Assembly: GCA_947095585.1 (NCBI GenBank)
Contig: OX352763.1
Span: 20,509,462-20,573,461 of the forward strand
Direction of reading: 5' to 3'
Source of the DNA: Nephrocerus scutellatus
Lineage: Eukaryota > Arthropoda > Insecta > Diptera > Pipunculidae
Length of the DNA stretch: 64,000 nt
Below are positions 1 to 12,550 of the stretch, one piece after another. How positions within the stretch are numbered: position 1 is the first letter of the stretch; each line of letters starts with the position of its first letter. The notes under the pieces are model-generated. The model saw only the letters and a program-made list of their open reading frames with translations. It made no database searches and had not been told where the DNA came from. A program made the position numbers and the translations under genes.

Positions 1-606
1 TTTTTGGTATTGATAAACTAGCTCAGTTGTACCTTGTTATGTTTAGATTAAATGTCTTAAGAACAGCACTTGACTATCCTGGAAGTTACCGAATGGGAAA
101 CGACTGCCGCTTGGCTAATAGTAAGTTTTAGTAGTTAATATTTGAAAAGTTCTACATGGTATGGATTTCAGCCTGGAAGAGACTAGGATACCAAGACTCT
201 CATATTGGATCGGAAGACACTAAAACCTACTTCAGATTCCACCTTCGGTTCATCAGTTTATACCAAACCTGATTTTTTCCGTCTAAAGTCGATTGACCAT
301 TATACTGGATTTGGTAGTACTACCACAAATGACCTATTAACACATTATTTCCAGAGCACATTCTTTCAGTGACAGTGCATTCTATTTCCTATCTGCAGAT
401 ACCACTGCACAGGAAATTTGAATTGTATTAATGATGAGCTCCATGAGGTGTATTGATTAATATCATAAACCGAAAAAAGGTCTCCTATAGAGCCTAGCTG
501 TCATACAGATGAATATGCTTCATAAGTCACTAAAGCTGTCGACCTCCTGGCTAATAAAGATTTTTACAAGCTGTCTTCTACTTATCTTGGCCCCTCTGTT
601 GTACTG

Positions 607-1480
607 GTGTTTGTTGTTGTATTGGGTGTTTTCCATACCCAAAGCAGGAAGCGAAGAATTTCAGGCCTCCCAGTCTTTATGGTTTTTGCTAAAAGCATTC
701 TAGACTACCACATTAGTCAGCGATTCGAAGCTCCTCAAGAATCAAGATTTCAACGCGTATATTTCATTGGCAGTTCCACAGAAATGGCCCTCTATGAGAT
801 AGTGCGAAAGATTGAGCTCACGATGAGCTACAAAAACCGTTTTCGCAGGCAGAAGGGGTATTTTCACCTTTAATGTGGCTAATAGCCTTTAACAAATTTC
901 TAACAAAAATTGAGGGAGATAGGACGAATATTGTTGCCTACGCAGATGATGTGGTGTCAGGTATCAGGTCAGCACCGTGTCCGTGATTATTGAAGTTATG
1001 GAAAAGTGCCTTTGGTAAAGTTGGAACTTGTTCAACAAGTCAATTTAGTCTTACTTCCAAACCCAGTGCAAAATATATCGGTGTGATCTTGGATTGGAAG
1101 CTCACCTGAAAGGCTTACATAGCATTCCGTGTTAAGAAAGCATGCGTGATGGCCCTCAATGCCGGAAGTAAAACCATTGGCAAGAAATATAGTCTCCAAC
1201 CAAGGATGGCTGTCTGTCTGTACACAGCTGTTGTACGACCAATTCTTACCTATTGGGCGCTAGTCTGGTGGACTGCAATGAGCAATAAATACAATATCAG
1301 CAAGATCAGTAGACTACAGCGATCAGCAGTAGCTGGCATCATAGAGGCTTTACGGTCATGTACGACTGAGACCCTTAACATGATCTTACACCTATTACCT
1401 CTTGACATATTCATCAAATATGTTGGAAGGGTTGACATATGTGTGAATAGCCAAAATGCTTTTTGAAAATCTAAGCAAAC
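607..1480 (+). pseudogene. Non-LTR retrotransposon reverse transcriptase relic (LOA/I-like, family D)
   Basis: Decayed C-terminal half of a LINE reverse transcriptase. After one frameshift near 855 the frame reads GVFSPLMW, a degraded form of the GTPQGGVLSPLLW palm motif, followed by the catalytic YADD at 939-950. Further on come AKYIGVILDWKLT and, from 1146, the thumb segment with YTAVVRPILTYWALVWW (about residues 28-44 of that frame) and ILHLLPLDIFIKY. These motifs are typical of insect LINEs that carry a downstream RNase H domain, but no RNase H is visible here. There are stops at about 987 and 1108. The upstream part (about 500-855) is only loosely RT-like. This is a dead element; the family name is inference. 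Confidence 0.8.
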
Positions 1481-2654
1481 AAAATAGTTTTCAAGAAATT
1501 GCAGCGGATCAAATATAAGAACCTCTTTATTTTGATTGTAAGTTGATTCGTTTGCCGTGGAACCTTCCTCAATTAGTGCAGTCAAGCGCATAGCACTGCT
1601 TTGAAAGTGCAAATGCCTGATTTGTCTGGTTGTTAGAAAACATCAGTTGACTGAGCGCACTGAAATAGCCAGAGGGCCTTGTATTTCCGGAAAAGAAAAA
1701 AAAACACTTAAAAGTTCAATCTGTGCTTGGACAATTTTGCTTATGGCCACAAAAGTTTTAATTCGCGATTATCAGCTGAAGTTATTGGCGAATGGCGATG
1801 AAACATGGTTATGGGAGTTCTCCACCCTCCACTCAACACACCATTTTACCGTTAGTTTTTGCAAATCAAATGAAGCATAATTTCAGGCACCAGTGAGTCG
1901 AAAAGAAAAATGCCATCATTAAAATCATTGCACGGTTTTTTTTATTCCTATCAGAAACGTGCCGAACGTTCAACGAGTCCGCCGGACAAACTATTATGCT
2001 CAGCTCAACTCAGCTGTGCATAATAGTTCGACGCTGTACTATATAGTCGTCCTATGAGCCATTAACGAACGCATAAATAGTTCGGCTTCAAAGGCATCAT
2101 CAGTGGGCAGTGCAAGGCATAAAAAAATGTCTGATGCAACAACAAATCACTGAGCACAGCGCAACGCACTGCATTAAATGACCATTTGACCAATCGGTGC
2201 AAGAATAAATTATTTTTTTTTTTTTTTTTTGCATTTTCTGCGGCCATTTTTCTGCACTATTTGAGTCAGTTTCGTACGACGTACGGTTCGTCCCGGATGA
2301 TTACCAGTCGCAGGTCACAGCATTTGTATAAATGTGTATGTATTTTTAATTGCTTCCGAGTCAATGACTTTGTTCATCGACATCGACATTGACCGGTCAG
2401 AGAGGCATGGCAATTTGGCGTAGTCGTGTGATGCTATACCTATTATCCACAATATTATAGTGGAATCGGCAGACCAAACAGGTTGAATACGAAAACCATA
2501 AAACGAAAATGAAAATTCTACATGAAGTTATGGTAAATCTTTCGGATTGCTTAGGGCATCCTTAGAACGCCGCATCCAGGCCTTTTTCATAGAAAAGGAT
2601 GCGGAGGCTATAATCTGTCTGTCCATCTCTCGTTAACCGTTGACACTAAAACAT

Positions 2655-3540
2655 GCATAGCTTAGGTTAGGTTAAAGTGGCTGCCAGTGAAACCGACGCA
2701 CTTATACCAGCAATGGTACATTGTTATACCACACTGATCAGGAACATTTTTTTCCACCTACTTGTTGAACCAATTAGAGCTTCTAATAAAGCGTAGGAGA
2801 CTACTCATATCAATGTTGGTTAGATCATTAGTGTCGTTATTAAAGAAAGCTCCCATATGGAGTTTACGTTTACATAGAAGATGGATAATGGTCTCCTCCT
2901 CCTCGTCATGCATGCAGCTTCTGCAAAAGTAATTCGAGAAGACCCCAAGTCATGCTACATGCCTGCCTATGAGAAATTGTCCAGTGATGATAACTACAAT
3001 AGCACCGATGTGCGATATTTTTTGAGAGATCAAACACTTGGATCGTTTCGGATCCAGCTTGGGCAAGATCTGTTTTATCGCTAATCAAGTTATATTGATC
3101 GACCACCTACGGTTAGTTTTTTCATTAGTATCCCGCTTTAACACGAGTTTGCCTGTAGCCATTGGTATGCCAAGGGACCATATTTAGGTAAGATGGGTAA
3201 TGTAGTTCCTTGTTTGGTGAGTTCGTCAGCCATACAGTTACTCGGATTTTTTTCTGTGCTGCCCCGGCACCCAACACAAATAATAAGGCAAATAGCCAAA
3301 CTAGCAGTCGAGTGGTGTAAGGTTGAACAGAATATCCAACGCGGCGAAGGGGGTTGTACGAATTTCTCCGCTCATACATAGAGTAGCTGATCATTGAACT
3401 TTGACTAATTTGCCTAAATTTACTTTCTTATTTAAGGCAGTACATACAGTCACACCGTATAGAAGGATAGGTCTACTCTGTGTATAGCCAATGAGTTATT
3501 TGGGGTTGAAGACCCCATCCCTATCAAGGCTGACATTACT
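2655..3540 (-). pseudogene. LINE 3' end relic: RT thumb, RNase H trace, zinc-knuckle tail (family C, copy 1)
   Basis: Minus-strand LINE remnant colinear with the copy at 40020-41270. From 3540 downward it gives an RT thumb-like RPILLYGVTVCTAL, then MYERRNSYNP and VQPYTTR (matching MYERSSPHHPKHTVQPNTTR of the other copy). It continues into a C-terminal region in which CKSCIDEEEEE of the other copy is recognisable as a CMT-R-R-R frame-shifted version at 2890-2930. Several frameshifts break it. The element ends at an AACCTAACCTAA-like terminus (minus strand, about 2661-2680), also present in the other copy. Clade (R1/LOA/I) is uncertain. Confidence 0.65.
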
Positions 3541-6500
3541 TAAAACATGCGAGCTGCCTGTGAAGAGTGTGTCCAAATCGCCGATAGGTAATCATAAATC
3601 AAAGTAGCTTGAATGCAATAAATACCAGTTCTTTTGCAGGAATTTAATACAGACACAATAGCTTGAGTTACATAAAAGATACTATGTTCGAGGCACACAA
3701 AATGTTCAGCTTTAGTAAACTTAGGATACTTTATCGAAACGAGTTCATGCGAAAGAGAATAGATGCTTGAGTCGCCAAAGTAACTCAAGTGCATTTAAGC
3801 TACTACGCACGCTTTTGCTAGCAAAAGCACGAGCAGTCCGCCATTGACACTGGCTTTCCGCATTTACAGATCAACTTTCTTGTCCCGTTCCGTAGACCTT
3901 TTATCTCTCCGCTTTTAAACCAAGGCTCTTGGATGAGACCAAGGGTTATATTTTAGTCGGCGAACCGGTTGCTGACGGTAGCGGACACGCCATTCGAGTG
4001 ATGCAAGTTCGCCTCTAACACCCTGATGGTACTCATTAGTCCTTCCTGGATTTTGAAGTGAACGGGTCGGCTTTGGCAAATGCAAGAGCACTCTCTCTAT
4101 CCTTGCCAACGCGTAAGCCAAGTTTAAGTCGCCTTCTCTCTAGCGAGTTCAATTTAATGAATCTACCTCGGTGTTTCTGAATCAGTACCTCATCTAATGT
4201 CTTTCAAAAAGAAGAGCATCCGGATTTCTCCGAGAGCTACTTGCATAAACGATTGTGGACGTGTCAGAATCAGAAGTGGCTTATTCCACGTTATCAGCTC
4301 TGACGCCACGCCATAGCCCGTATGGCTACGTCGTCTGAATTCTGGGTAAGGTTCGGCTGCTCAACAGCAGACCAAGCAGTTGAGGTTAACTACCGTGTTA
4401 TAACTGACATCCTCTATGTTCTAATTCACGCATAATCCCTTACGCACAAAGTGGTTCTAAAACTGTGAAATTTAACAAAGACATAAACCGTAATGAAAGC
4501 TTTTATCGTATGAGCTTTGAGCTTTTATCAAAATTTTAAAATATTTTAATTATTAGACAATTGATACTATATTGTATAACACAAAGTAGGAGCACGTTTA
4601 TGCGTATAACGGGCTGCAGACACACACACTCGTCCTTTATTAAACAGCACTTTGGCTTTCCGCGCTCGTTGTCGCGTCATTTCGAATTGCACTCATTTTG
4701 AAGCGTGGGCGAGGCCTACAAACGCGTGTTAAATAATAAATATTAATTCGCATTAAAATTCGATTTTATTCTGTCAGGCGGAAAGCAATAAAATCCTTTG
4801 CTGCAGATTGCACTGCACTGAAAAATGCGAATACAATTTTTGTTTTATTTTCGATACATGTGCATTTATCTAATTTACGCATATGAGCGTAAAATAATTT
4901 ATCTGAACGCCACCTCACCTATGCTCTGCTTGAATGTGACATCACAGAGGACAATGGCTGCATCTTTTGCGATTTTATTGGTCTAATTTCTTGATGTTCA
5001 ATATTTATAATTCCATCCTGAAAATGGTAATTTTTGCACAAATTTAATAAAACATTTTTTTTGATCATATTTTTCCAGCACAGCAGGTTATGCGTGCAAC
5101 AACATCATTCGACCTCATTTAATTCGATAAATGCGTCCGCGTTATTGTTTCAACTTTAGCAGCGGATGCTCAATGTGCGCGTCGCGTCCTCCATGCCCAT
5201 CTCACGCCGCACAGATGCATTAAATTAATGTTGCCATATTTTGTGTAGGTGAAGATATATGCGCGATGGGTGGTGCTGAGATAAAGCTGCTGGACGTGCT
5301 AGTGGGAAGGGATACACCAACAAAAAAAAACCCAACTAAATGAAATTACCATAAATTTCGCCCATATAACGCTCTTGACGCTGAGTATTTAATTAAAAAC
5401 ACAGAAATTTCGTCCTTTTTGCTGCACACACACACACACTGATATTACATTTCGCAATGTGTTACTTAGTGATTGTGATCGTGATCGTTCATGAGTATGT
5501 GTGTACTGCAACGATATTGCCACTGAGTGTATATTATGAATCTGCGTGCATCTCTTCTGTGTGGTTGACTGTTAGTGCAACAGTGGAGAAGGCTGCAACG
5601 GGTTGTAGATTTACCATTCGGCTAGAAAAAGCCATAAAATTGTCATCGGAGCGAATATTAAAATATTATCATCATTGCCGAGCAGAGTCAACTGACTGGA
5701 CACAGGAAAGTAAAAGATACTATAGGTCACACATATCACTGCATACACGCAATGTATTCCTTTTTCCACCCAACGCGCTTCTAAAGACCAGCATTATACG
5801 GTTCGTTATTTTGGTGCTAACAGTAACAGCTGATGGAGCCGACTGCAGCACTGTGGACCAAAACAAATGCACGCTGCACAAACTTTTGATCTGTTTGTTG
5901 TTGTTTTGATTTACAATTTTGCATTAAGTTTTATGTAAGGAAACTATGAAAAATCAACTCAAACAGAGAAACAAAATAAAAAAGACAGTTAAGGACCATA
6001 ATAATGGGTTTTTAGTTAATTAGTTTTTAATTTTAAACGTTTGTCTATTGGTACAGACCGTTGTAATGGATAACGCTAATGGATGTCGCTGGTGCTGTAT
6101 AACGTTTATAACCAACTCGGTACTGTGTATAACGTGGCATGATCGCCATGTCATATATTGTAGTATTCGTCCAGACGAGCCCCGATGTTATTCTACTGGT
6201 CTCCACTAGTCCTGGCTATTACGCCTACGACTTGAACCTTTGGCAGTTTCCTGCACTCAAGGTGGGATTCCAATAGAGTAGATTCTAGATTAATCTTTAG
6301 GGATTAAGGCTCGCAAGCCTAATAAAACTCAGATAGTATAGGTTAGACGTCCTATTTGCTTATTTATAGGAGTCCAAAGACTTCATAATAGAATATGAAT
6401 ATATAAAATGTATACACATGCATACTAGTTTAGATCGATTTCCCGAACCAATACTCTTAATTGGGCTGGTCAGCATTTTGGCATTATTGCATACCAATAT

Positions 6501-6840
6501 ACCGAACATTCTTAATTGCTTTAGGTCTCTTGCCTATATTGCTAATGTGACATATTTACTAGCGCAGGCAAGTGACCTATTTTTGTTTATAATTTTATTA
6601 CATGCTCGATTAGCGCCATCTACAGCAAGGGTAAGTGACCGAGCGTTATTTACTTTTTTTATGATCAGCGCTCACTTGCCTATAATGCTTTCTGTGCATT
6701 TTGTAGTTATAGGCAAACGACCGCCGATCGTACTCTCATTACATTGTATGCTGTCATGCTCAGGCATGGAGTGTGCCAATAACGTAATAAGACTCCAATA
6801 CCCAAACTACCCAAACTTCTGAATTCAAGTGGGTATCTGC
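3541..6840. other. Stretch with no supported gene
   Basis: AT-rich DNA with short (CA)n tracts near 4620 and 5427. The longest frame is 5457-5909 (+, 150 codons). It has a hydrophobic start and end but no recognisable domain, no homologous copy in the window, and codon use like the surrounding AT-rich sequence. A 134-codon frame at 6418-6822 (+) is hydrophobic throughout and equally unsupported. Confidence 0.5.
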
Positions 6841-6849
6841 AACTTTTGA

Positions 6850-7327
6850 CGAATTACCTGAAGAGTTGGAAGACGTCCCATTAATGACTTTCATCAACAT
6901 GTTTTTTATGTTAGATGGTGCTCCTTGCCACAGTAGACGTTATGTTACTGCATTTTTAACTAAACATTATCAAAGCCGATAAATTGGTAGAAACGATCCG
7001 GTACTTTGGCCGTTTAGATCACTGGATCCAATTATTCTAGAATTGTTTGTATGGGTAATAATGAAGGAGCTGGTATATTATACAGAAAAAGAAACTGTAG
7101 AACAACAAGGAAGGGGAATTGAACATGAAGTCCATACGATTGCAATAAACTGCCTCAAAAAAACTTGAAAAGTTAAAATTAATTTTAAAAACTTTTTATT
7201 TTAGTCATGCTCCTGTCGACTGTGCAAACCGCAGGGGGTGAAAATAACCCCCCTGCCATACGATTTCTACTCGTAATCGGAATCACACCTTATAGTATTT
7301 GCCACCTAAACTGAAACACCCTGTATA
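6850..7327 (+). pseudogene. DDE transposase 3' half (IS630/Tc1/mariner-like), with element terminus
   Basis: One frame from about 6850 to 7168, broken by a single TAA at about 6979, reads LPEELEDVPL, then FFMLDGAPCHSRRYV (carrying the second catalytic Asp), then IGRNDPVLWPFRSLDP followed by LELFVW. This matches the common insect transposase pattern DGAPAH...WIGR..PV.WPPRSPDL.PLDFFLW. The N-terminal half with the helix-turn-helix and first Asp is absent. About 145 bases beyond the stop, TGAAACACCCTGTATA (7312-7327) resembles the terminal inverted repeat of such elements. A dead, 5'-truncated copy. Confidence 0.75.
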
Positions 7328-7894
7328 CTGTTATGTACATTTCGCATTGCATTTTCGAATTAGTTTTCACATGAAGCGCACTAATAGAGCTAGTGATCCG
7401 AGCCTTAGAAAGAGTTACAGCGTATTTTATGATTAATACAAAAATAGCTTTTACGATAATGAATGTAATCATCATATAAAACTTCGATTAATTTCGGCGA
7501 GCCCACCGTATTCACCAGCGTACTGTAAGCAAATCTAAGTAGCCGGTTATTGACTCGAATGAGTGAGTGAGTCATCGCAAGAAACTTTCTAACTCAAAGT
7601 AGTATGAAGGTGCTCATTAGCGTAGTGTGACACTGTGAATAAACGAACGAAGTGCTTATGGATAGAGAAAAAGAAGGGGCGGTCCGGTCAGCGAAGCGAT
7701 ATTAAAGTACAGAGAAGTCAATAGAAATTACCATTATGGCAAAAGAAATATTCTCTGATTCAGTCAATTCCTTTCTTCTATTACCAGCCATAATTTTCTT
7801 AGACCATGTGTGAAGTATATTCGCTGGTTTGATTAAAAATTAAAAAAAAATGCTGTATTGGAAAAGCGAATTGAAAAGCTTTTCGTGACTGTTA

Positions 7895-8020
7895 TTACTC
7901 TCGGACATTCGCAATAGTAATGATCGTGAAAAAGATTTTTGGTGTTTTTTTTTGGGATTCGAACTGCGAACCTCCTCAAAAGTCCAACACAATTACTATA
8001 AGAGTCGCGGTGCTTACCGT
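7895..8020 (-). mobile_element. Diverged tRNA-derived SINE copy
   Basis: On the minus strand a B-box-like GTTCGAATCCC (about 7954-7964) is followed by a stretch reading AACACCAAAA-TCTTTTTCACG. The better SINE copies at 20727, 26209 and 41276 have TTCGAATCCCAGTAACACC and then AAAAGTATTTTTCAC at the same place. The A box is poorly preserved. It is probably an older member of the same SINE family rather than a tRNA gene, because the cloverleaf cannot be completed. Confidence 0.5.
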
Positions 8021-8617
8021 TTAATGTAACTGAATAAAACTAACTTCGTTACAAGAGTCTGTTAAAATGGTTTGGTGGCGACCTCCATTGACTGTGGCTG
8101 CGATGCCAGCCTCATTCTAGGACTCAATGACCCTGCAGCATGATGCACGCACCAAATAAAAACTTCTGTGGGTTTAATGGAATTTCGTGAAGAGCTTTGG
8201 TTTGGCCAAAAGTGATAACTTGGCTCCGAACGAAGCCGTTGAGCCAGAAATAGAGTACATCCCTGAGAATAGAAAATTGAAGTTCATCATCATCATATTG
8301 ATACGCCTATCGATAAGCCTATAGTTGTGCATGACTTTTTCGTTTGTTAGGCCTTGTACTACAGACGAATCCGGTACGTTCCCTCAAAAAAGATTTCAAG
8401 TAGTTCCTGAAAGACCGAATTATTAAAAGGAGGTTCCTAGAATTTTGAAGACTCGCTTACGCCATTATTTGTAATATTTTTTTTTGGGTAAGATTTTTGT
8501 AGATTTCCCTGACCATGATCCATTGATTAAAGTATTTGGACTCGCGTCGTTTTATTTTCGTGTTCGTTTTTTCGTATTACTTTTTTAAGAAATCAGGGAG
8601 TATTCTAAGTAAATAAA

Positions 8618-10200
8618 TTGAAAACTAATACAAATAGTGCGAATTTTGCAGCCAGCTCCACGCTTCCAGACTGTGTGCTGCTGCCGCCTGCACTTCCGAG
8701 TGCTGAACACTCTATTGGACAGATTTACATTCGTACTCGTGCAGTTACTAGAGTTTTAAACGATCTCAGCACTCACAAATCCGCTGGACCCGATGGTATA
8801 TCCCAATTAGTTTTGAACAGGTGTTCTTCCAAGCCTATTCCTATTCTTCTGGACTCTTTGCGCTAAGTTGTAAAACAGCCTTTGTCCATCCCATACCCAA
8901 AAAAGGCGAGCCGTCGTCTCCAGCACTTACATCCATTCTTTTCAAAGTATTGGAACCACTGATCAATTTTCAGCTCATGAAATATCTTGAAACCAACGAA
9001 ATCCTTAGGGCCCGGCAGTACGGATTTCGTGGGCAACATTCTACTGGTGATTTGATGGTATATCTCACCTAACTAGGGAACCTGTCTTTGCATCAATTTT
9101 GTGAAAGCAAAACTGTTGCACTCGATATTTCCAAGGCATTTGACAGAGTTTGACATCAAGCTCTTTTGTCAAAAATCCGTGAAGTCGATGAAAAGCTGCA
9201 TTATTGGATTAGAAGCTCAATTTTTGGACCGCTCAATTCAAGCTGTCTTGGAGGATTTCAAGTCTAAAGGACATCACATAAATAGTGTCGTTCCACAGGG
9301 GTCTGTTTTGTCTCCGTCACTCTTTCTCATAATCTCTTGTCTGTGACTTCTAACTGGATTCACTTTTTCGCTGACGACAGCACTCTTGGGGGTTACAAGC
9401 CTAAGATACTTCACATAAATAGTGGCGTTCCTCAAGGCTCTGTTTTGTGCCCGCCACTGTTACTCATGATCACTAGTGAACTTTTGTCTGTGACTTCTAA
9501 TCCAATTCACTCCTTCGCTGGCGACAGCACTCTCCGCTTCTCACATAAATTTGAGGAACGTACTTCCACTTCTCATGTGGAACTCAAACAACTACGTATG
9601 TTAAGCATGCTAAATTCTGACCTTGACAGCATAGTAAAATAGGGAGAAAATAATTGAGTAGAATTTAACGCTTCCAAAACCCAGTGCTGCCTCCTGTCTT
9701 CGAAGCGAATCTTAAATCCACCGCCATTATCCATGAATGGCACTTGCATCGAGGAAACCGAAACCTCGCAGCTATCGGTAATCCGGTTGGTATGACCACA
9801 GATTTACCATCGCCAAAAATGCTGCGAAATGTTTGGTTTTCTAGCCCAGTACAAGAAGTAATTAACTCCCTCTTATCTGGCTACTTTCTACAAGGCCTTT
9901 TATTCAATAGATTCGCTTTTACATCGCAATAACGTTTCCTGCTTGTCACTGTTTTATTGCTTCTTCCAAAAGCGAGCGGTGCTAAAAGGAAGTAGCCAGT
10001 TGCATGCCACATCTCCTTGAATTTAACCCTAATACTCGTGGCGCCCTAAGTGCTCATCATTTTACCCTCCAGCCCATCTTCGGACGTAAGGTTAAGTTCA
10101 GAGATAAAGGGCTTGAACCCATCTTATTGCTGTTGCGCAAGTCATTCAGGAAGTTCTCCATTGGCAATAAAAATAAAATAAAAAATAAAAAATCTGCTCT
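8618..10200 (+). pseudogene. Jockey-like LINE, RT region and 3' end (family A, copy 1)
   Basis: Reverse transcriptase remnant in several frames. The motifs in order are HKSAGPDGISQLVLN (about 8775), VHPIPKKGEPSSPALTSILFK (about 8885), YGFRGQHSTGDLMVYLT (about 9020), KTVALDISKAFDRV (about 9110), then GVPQGSVLCPP and a FADD box. The core from the PQGS motif to the FADD box occurs twice in tandem (9274-9410 and 9411-9536), and the second box is mutated to FAGD. After the RT come KTQCCLLSSKR and a 3' region matching the minus-strand copy at 48180-48500. The element ends in an A-rich tail at 10165-10195. Clade is inferred from the AGPDGI and FADD motifs and the lack of RNase H. Confidence 0.85.
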
Positions 10201-12290
10201 GTAGTACAGATTTCGAGTTTAAATCCAGTTTGCCAATCCTAGACACTTGGTTCTTCTAGTTCTCCATAGTCGTAACGCAAGACTACCGCCACATCCACTG
10301 TGAGGTTCTATAAAGCTATCAAAAATGATATTCGAAAAATTTCTGCTTCTACTTCGTTGTCGAATATACTACCAGCACGACTTTTGTGGGTAACCTACCC
10401 ACCAAATATTGTATGGTGTATAGAGCGATGATTTGGTTTCTAGCAATCATTCGCTTAATTCTGTTTAAATGCCTTTTTTTCTTTAGACTTCTGAGACACT
10501 TAAGATAAAAGCAAAGAAAAGCAGGAGGTGGCTTTGTGTTCTGAAAGTAATTTTGTATTTAATTTATTATTTGAAAAGGTAACCTTCCAACTGTTCTTTT
10601 ATTTTGGCGCAGACATCTCAATAATGTCCCACTGTTTATCCAAATGTGTGTCTCCCAATTACTTTATCTCATCACAATGACAAACAAAATTATATCCTTT
10701 CCATAACAGGGCAAATGTAAGCAAACTGATGACTTTCATTCGAATTCATAAAATTCAAGGACCTTCATTAAAAATGAACAAAAAGCTGAAAACAACGCAA
10801 ACCAGCAGAAAAAATAACGAAACAACAGCAAATAAAATTGAAAATAAAAAAAAACTAGCGACTTTTTTCACATGAAGTGTCAGCTGTTGAATAATAATTA
10901 AGGAGTCAAAAGCGCGTAATGCCCATCAGACGGCATATCACGGCGAACAGGATAAAAGGATATCGTACGAGTGTTTTCAACATAAGAGCATATATTTATA
11001 ATGAAGCGAGCGGGCAAACTTTTGTTTGTTCGCACAAAATGGAAACTACTTATTTCTTCTACCACCCTGAAGGATATTTACTTTTAAAAACTGCTTTCGG
11101 CTGTTAACGCTTCATGATAATGTGTGCGATGTGGTAGGATCGTGCGGCTATAACGGCCGGATCCGTTGAGGACTTTCCCAGCAGCAGGACACATAAAGTT
11201 TTCGTTTTTATCAGAGTAACTGTGGATGCCATTAAGCTTTCGTCTGCTTTCCTTCCGTTCATTCTACCCCGAAGAGTACGGGTGAACGATGTACAATACA
11301 TAATGCCCGGAAGTATGCTGCACGCCATTGTGGTGTCCTGAAAATCGCTCCGTAATAAATGTCATTTAAAATTAATAATATTAAAAAACGCGAATGATAT
11401 ACTCATTGTGTCCTGCGTGTAGTGCGGGATAATGCTAAGAGGAGATCGTTCATAGAATTGGTTTTTTTAACAGATTAATGAGAAGAGGATGCCCGAAGGC
11501 AAGAGCATCAAAATTATCGCGATATAATACTCGCATCCGCATTCGGGAAGCATGGAAATTAACGCACCGTTACGCATATTCAGGTTCATTGGGTTCACAA
11601 GGAATTGTAAAACTCTGGTAATAAATTGAACGCTGAAAGTGAAAAGTTCGTCATAATTGCGAAGCCGTTGTCTCCATTAGATTATAATGACGAAAGTTGG
11701 TATCCAAAGTCACTACAAAAATCTGTTACTATTTTACGAAAATGTTCTTGAAATTGTATAATACAATTGAGTCAGGAACTAAGCCCTTTCGGTTTTAACC
11801 CTCCAATGCCTCCGCCCGCCTCTAGGCAGGGTACGTATTATAACTTACAATTATTAGCCGAATAATTTTTTTCAAAGCTGCTAAATGCAGCTTATAGCCG
11901 GTTTCGGAGCTGTAGTGCTTTGTATTTGCGAGTAACATTAGTTCAAGTTCAATAAATTAACTGCAAACACACGCAAACAAATATTTTTTTCTGAACCCGA
12001 TTTTCGTAAATGAAAAAATTATAGTATATTTTGAAAGATCGACTTGAAAAAAAAAACGGTAGATTGATAAAAGGGCGGTCAGCCATCCGCAGAATGGGGC
12101 AAATAACACAGAATGCTCTAGAATTACAGGTTGCCGTAACTATCTCTGACTGGGGAAGTGCGATCAAACCTCCACATGGTGGCCGCCAGTAATATTCCTC
12201 AAAATACAGGAAAAGCTCAATTATCGGGCTAGTCCCTTCAAGGTAAGGTTTGCGCGAGGCCAATAACCTCGCCCGTAAAAAAATGCATTA
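10201..12290. other. Stretch with no supported gene
   Basis: AT-rich sequence without recognisable coding motifs. Short frames at 10919-11107 (+) and 11104-11328 (-) show no domain or splice context. A region near 12000-12060 is A-rich. Confidence 0.4.
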
Positions 12291-12291
12291 C

Positions 12292-12550
12292 AGAACCCCA
12301 AATCAGTCTCGGACTGTGTAGGTTGACCATGACCAATGTTACAAGCCAAGTAAAAATATCCGGATCACTATCAAGCCTATTCAACCTGGCGTCAGAGAAA
12401 CTGATCCGAAAGTCTGACGTAACGGCGAGAGGAAGTCCATTCAGATACTGGCTTACGCAGACGATCTCGACATCGTTGGTAGAAACCAAAGGGCTGTACA
12501 GGAAGTTTCCATCCAGGTCGAGCGGGCGGCTCGAAATCTAAGGCTGCACA
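12292..12550 (+). pseudogene. RTE-like LINE reverse transcriptase fragment (family E, copy 1)
   Basis: Nucleotide-level match to 21085-21347: both contain MTNVTSQVKISGS-like coding, then LAYADDLDIVGRNQRAVQEV with the catalytic YADD at about 12450-12461, then QVERAARNLRLHM. The copy is frameshifted and cut at about 12550, where a piggyBac-type fragment begins. It is a short palm-domain scrap only. Confidence 0.8.

Noticed and set aside
5457..5909. 150-codon plus-strand frame with hydrophobic start
   Set aside because: No domain, no splice or promoter context, low-complexity hydrophobic ends and AT-driven codons; likely chance.
6418..6822. 134-codon hydrophobic frame resembling a membrane protein
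   Set aside because: Hydrophobicity follows from T-rich sequence; no family motif, and it lies just upstream of a transposase relic in another context.
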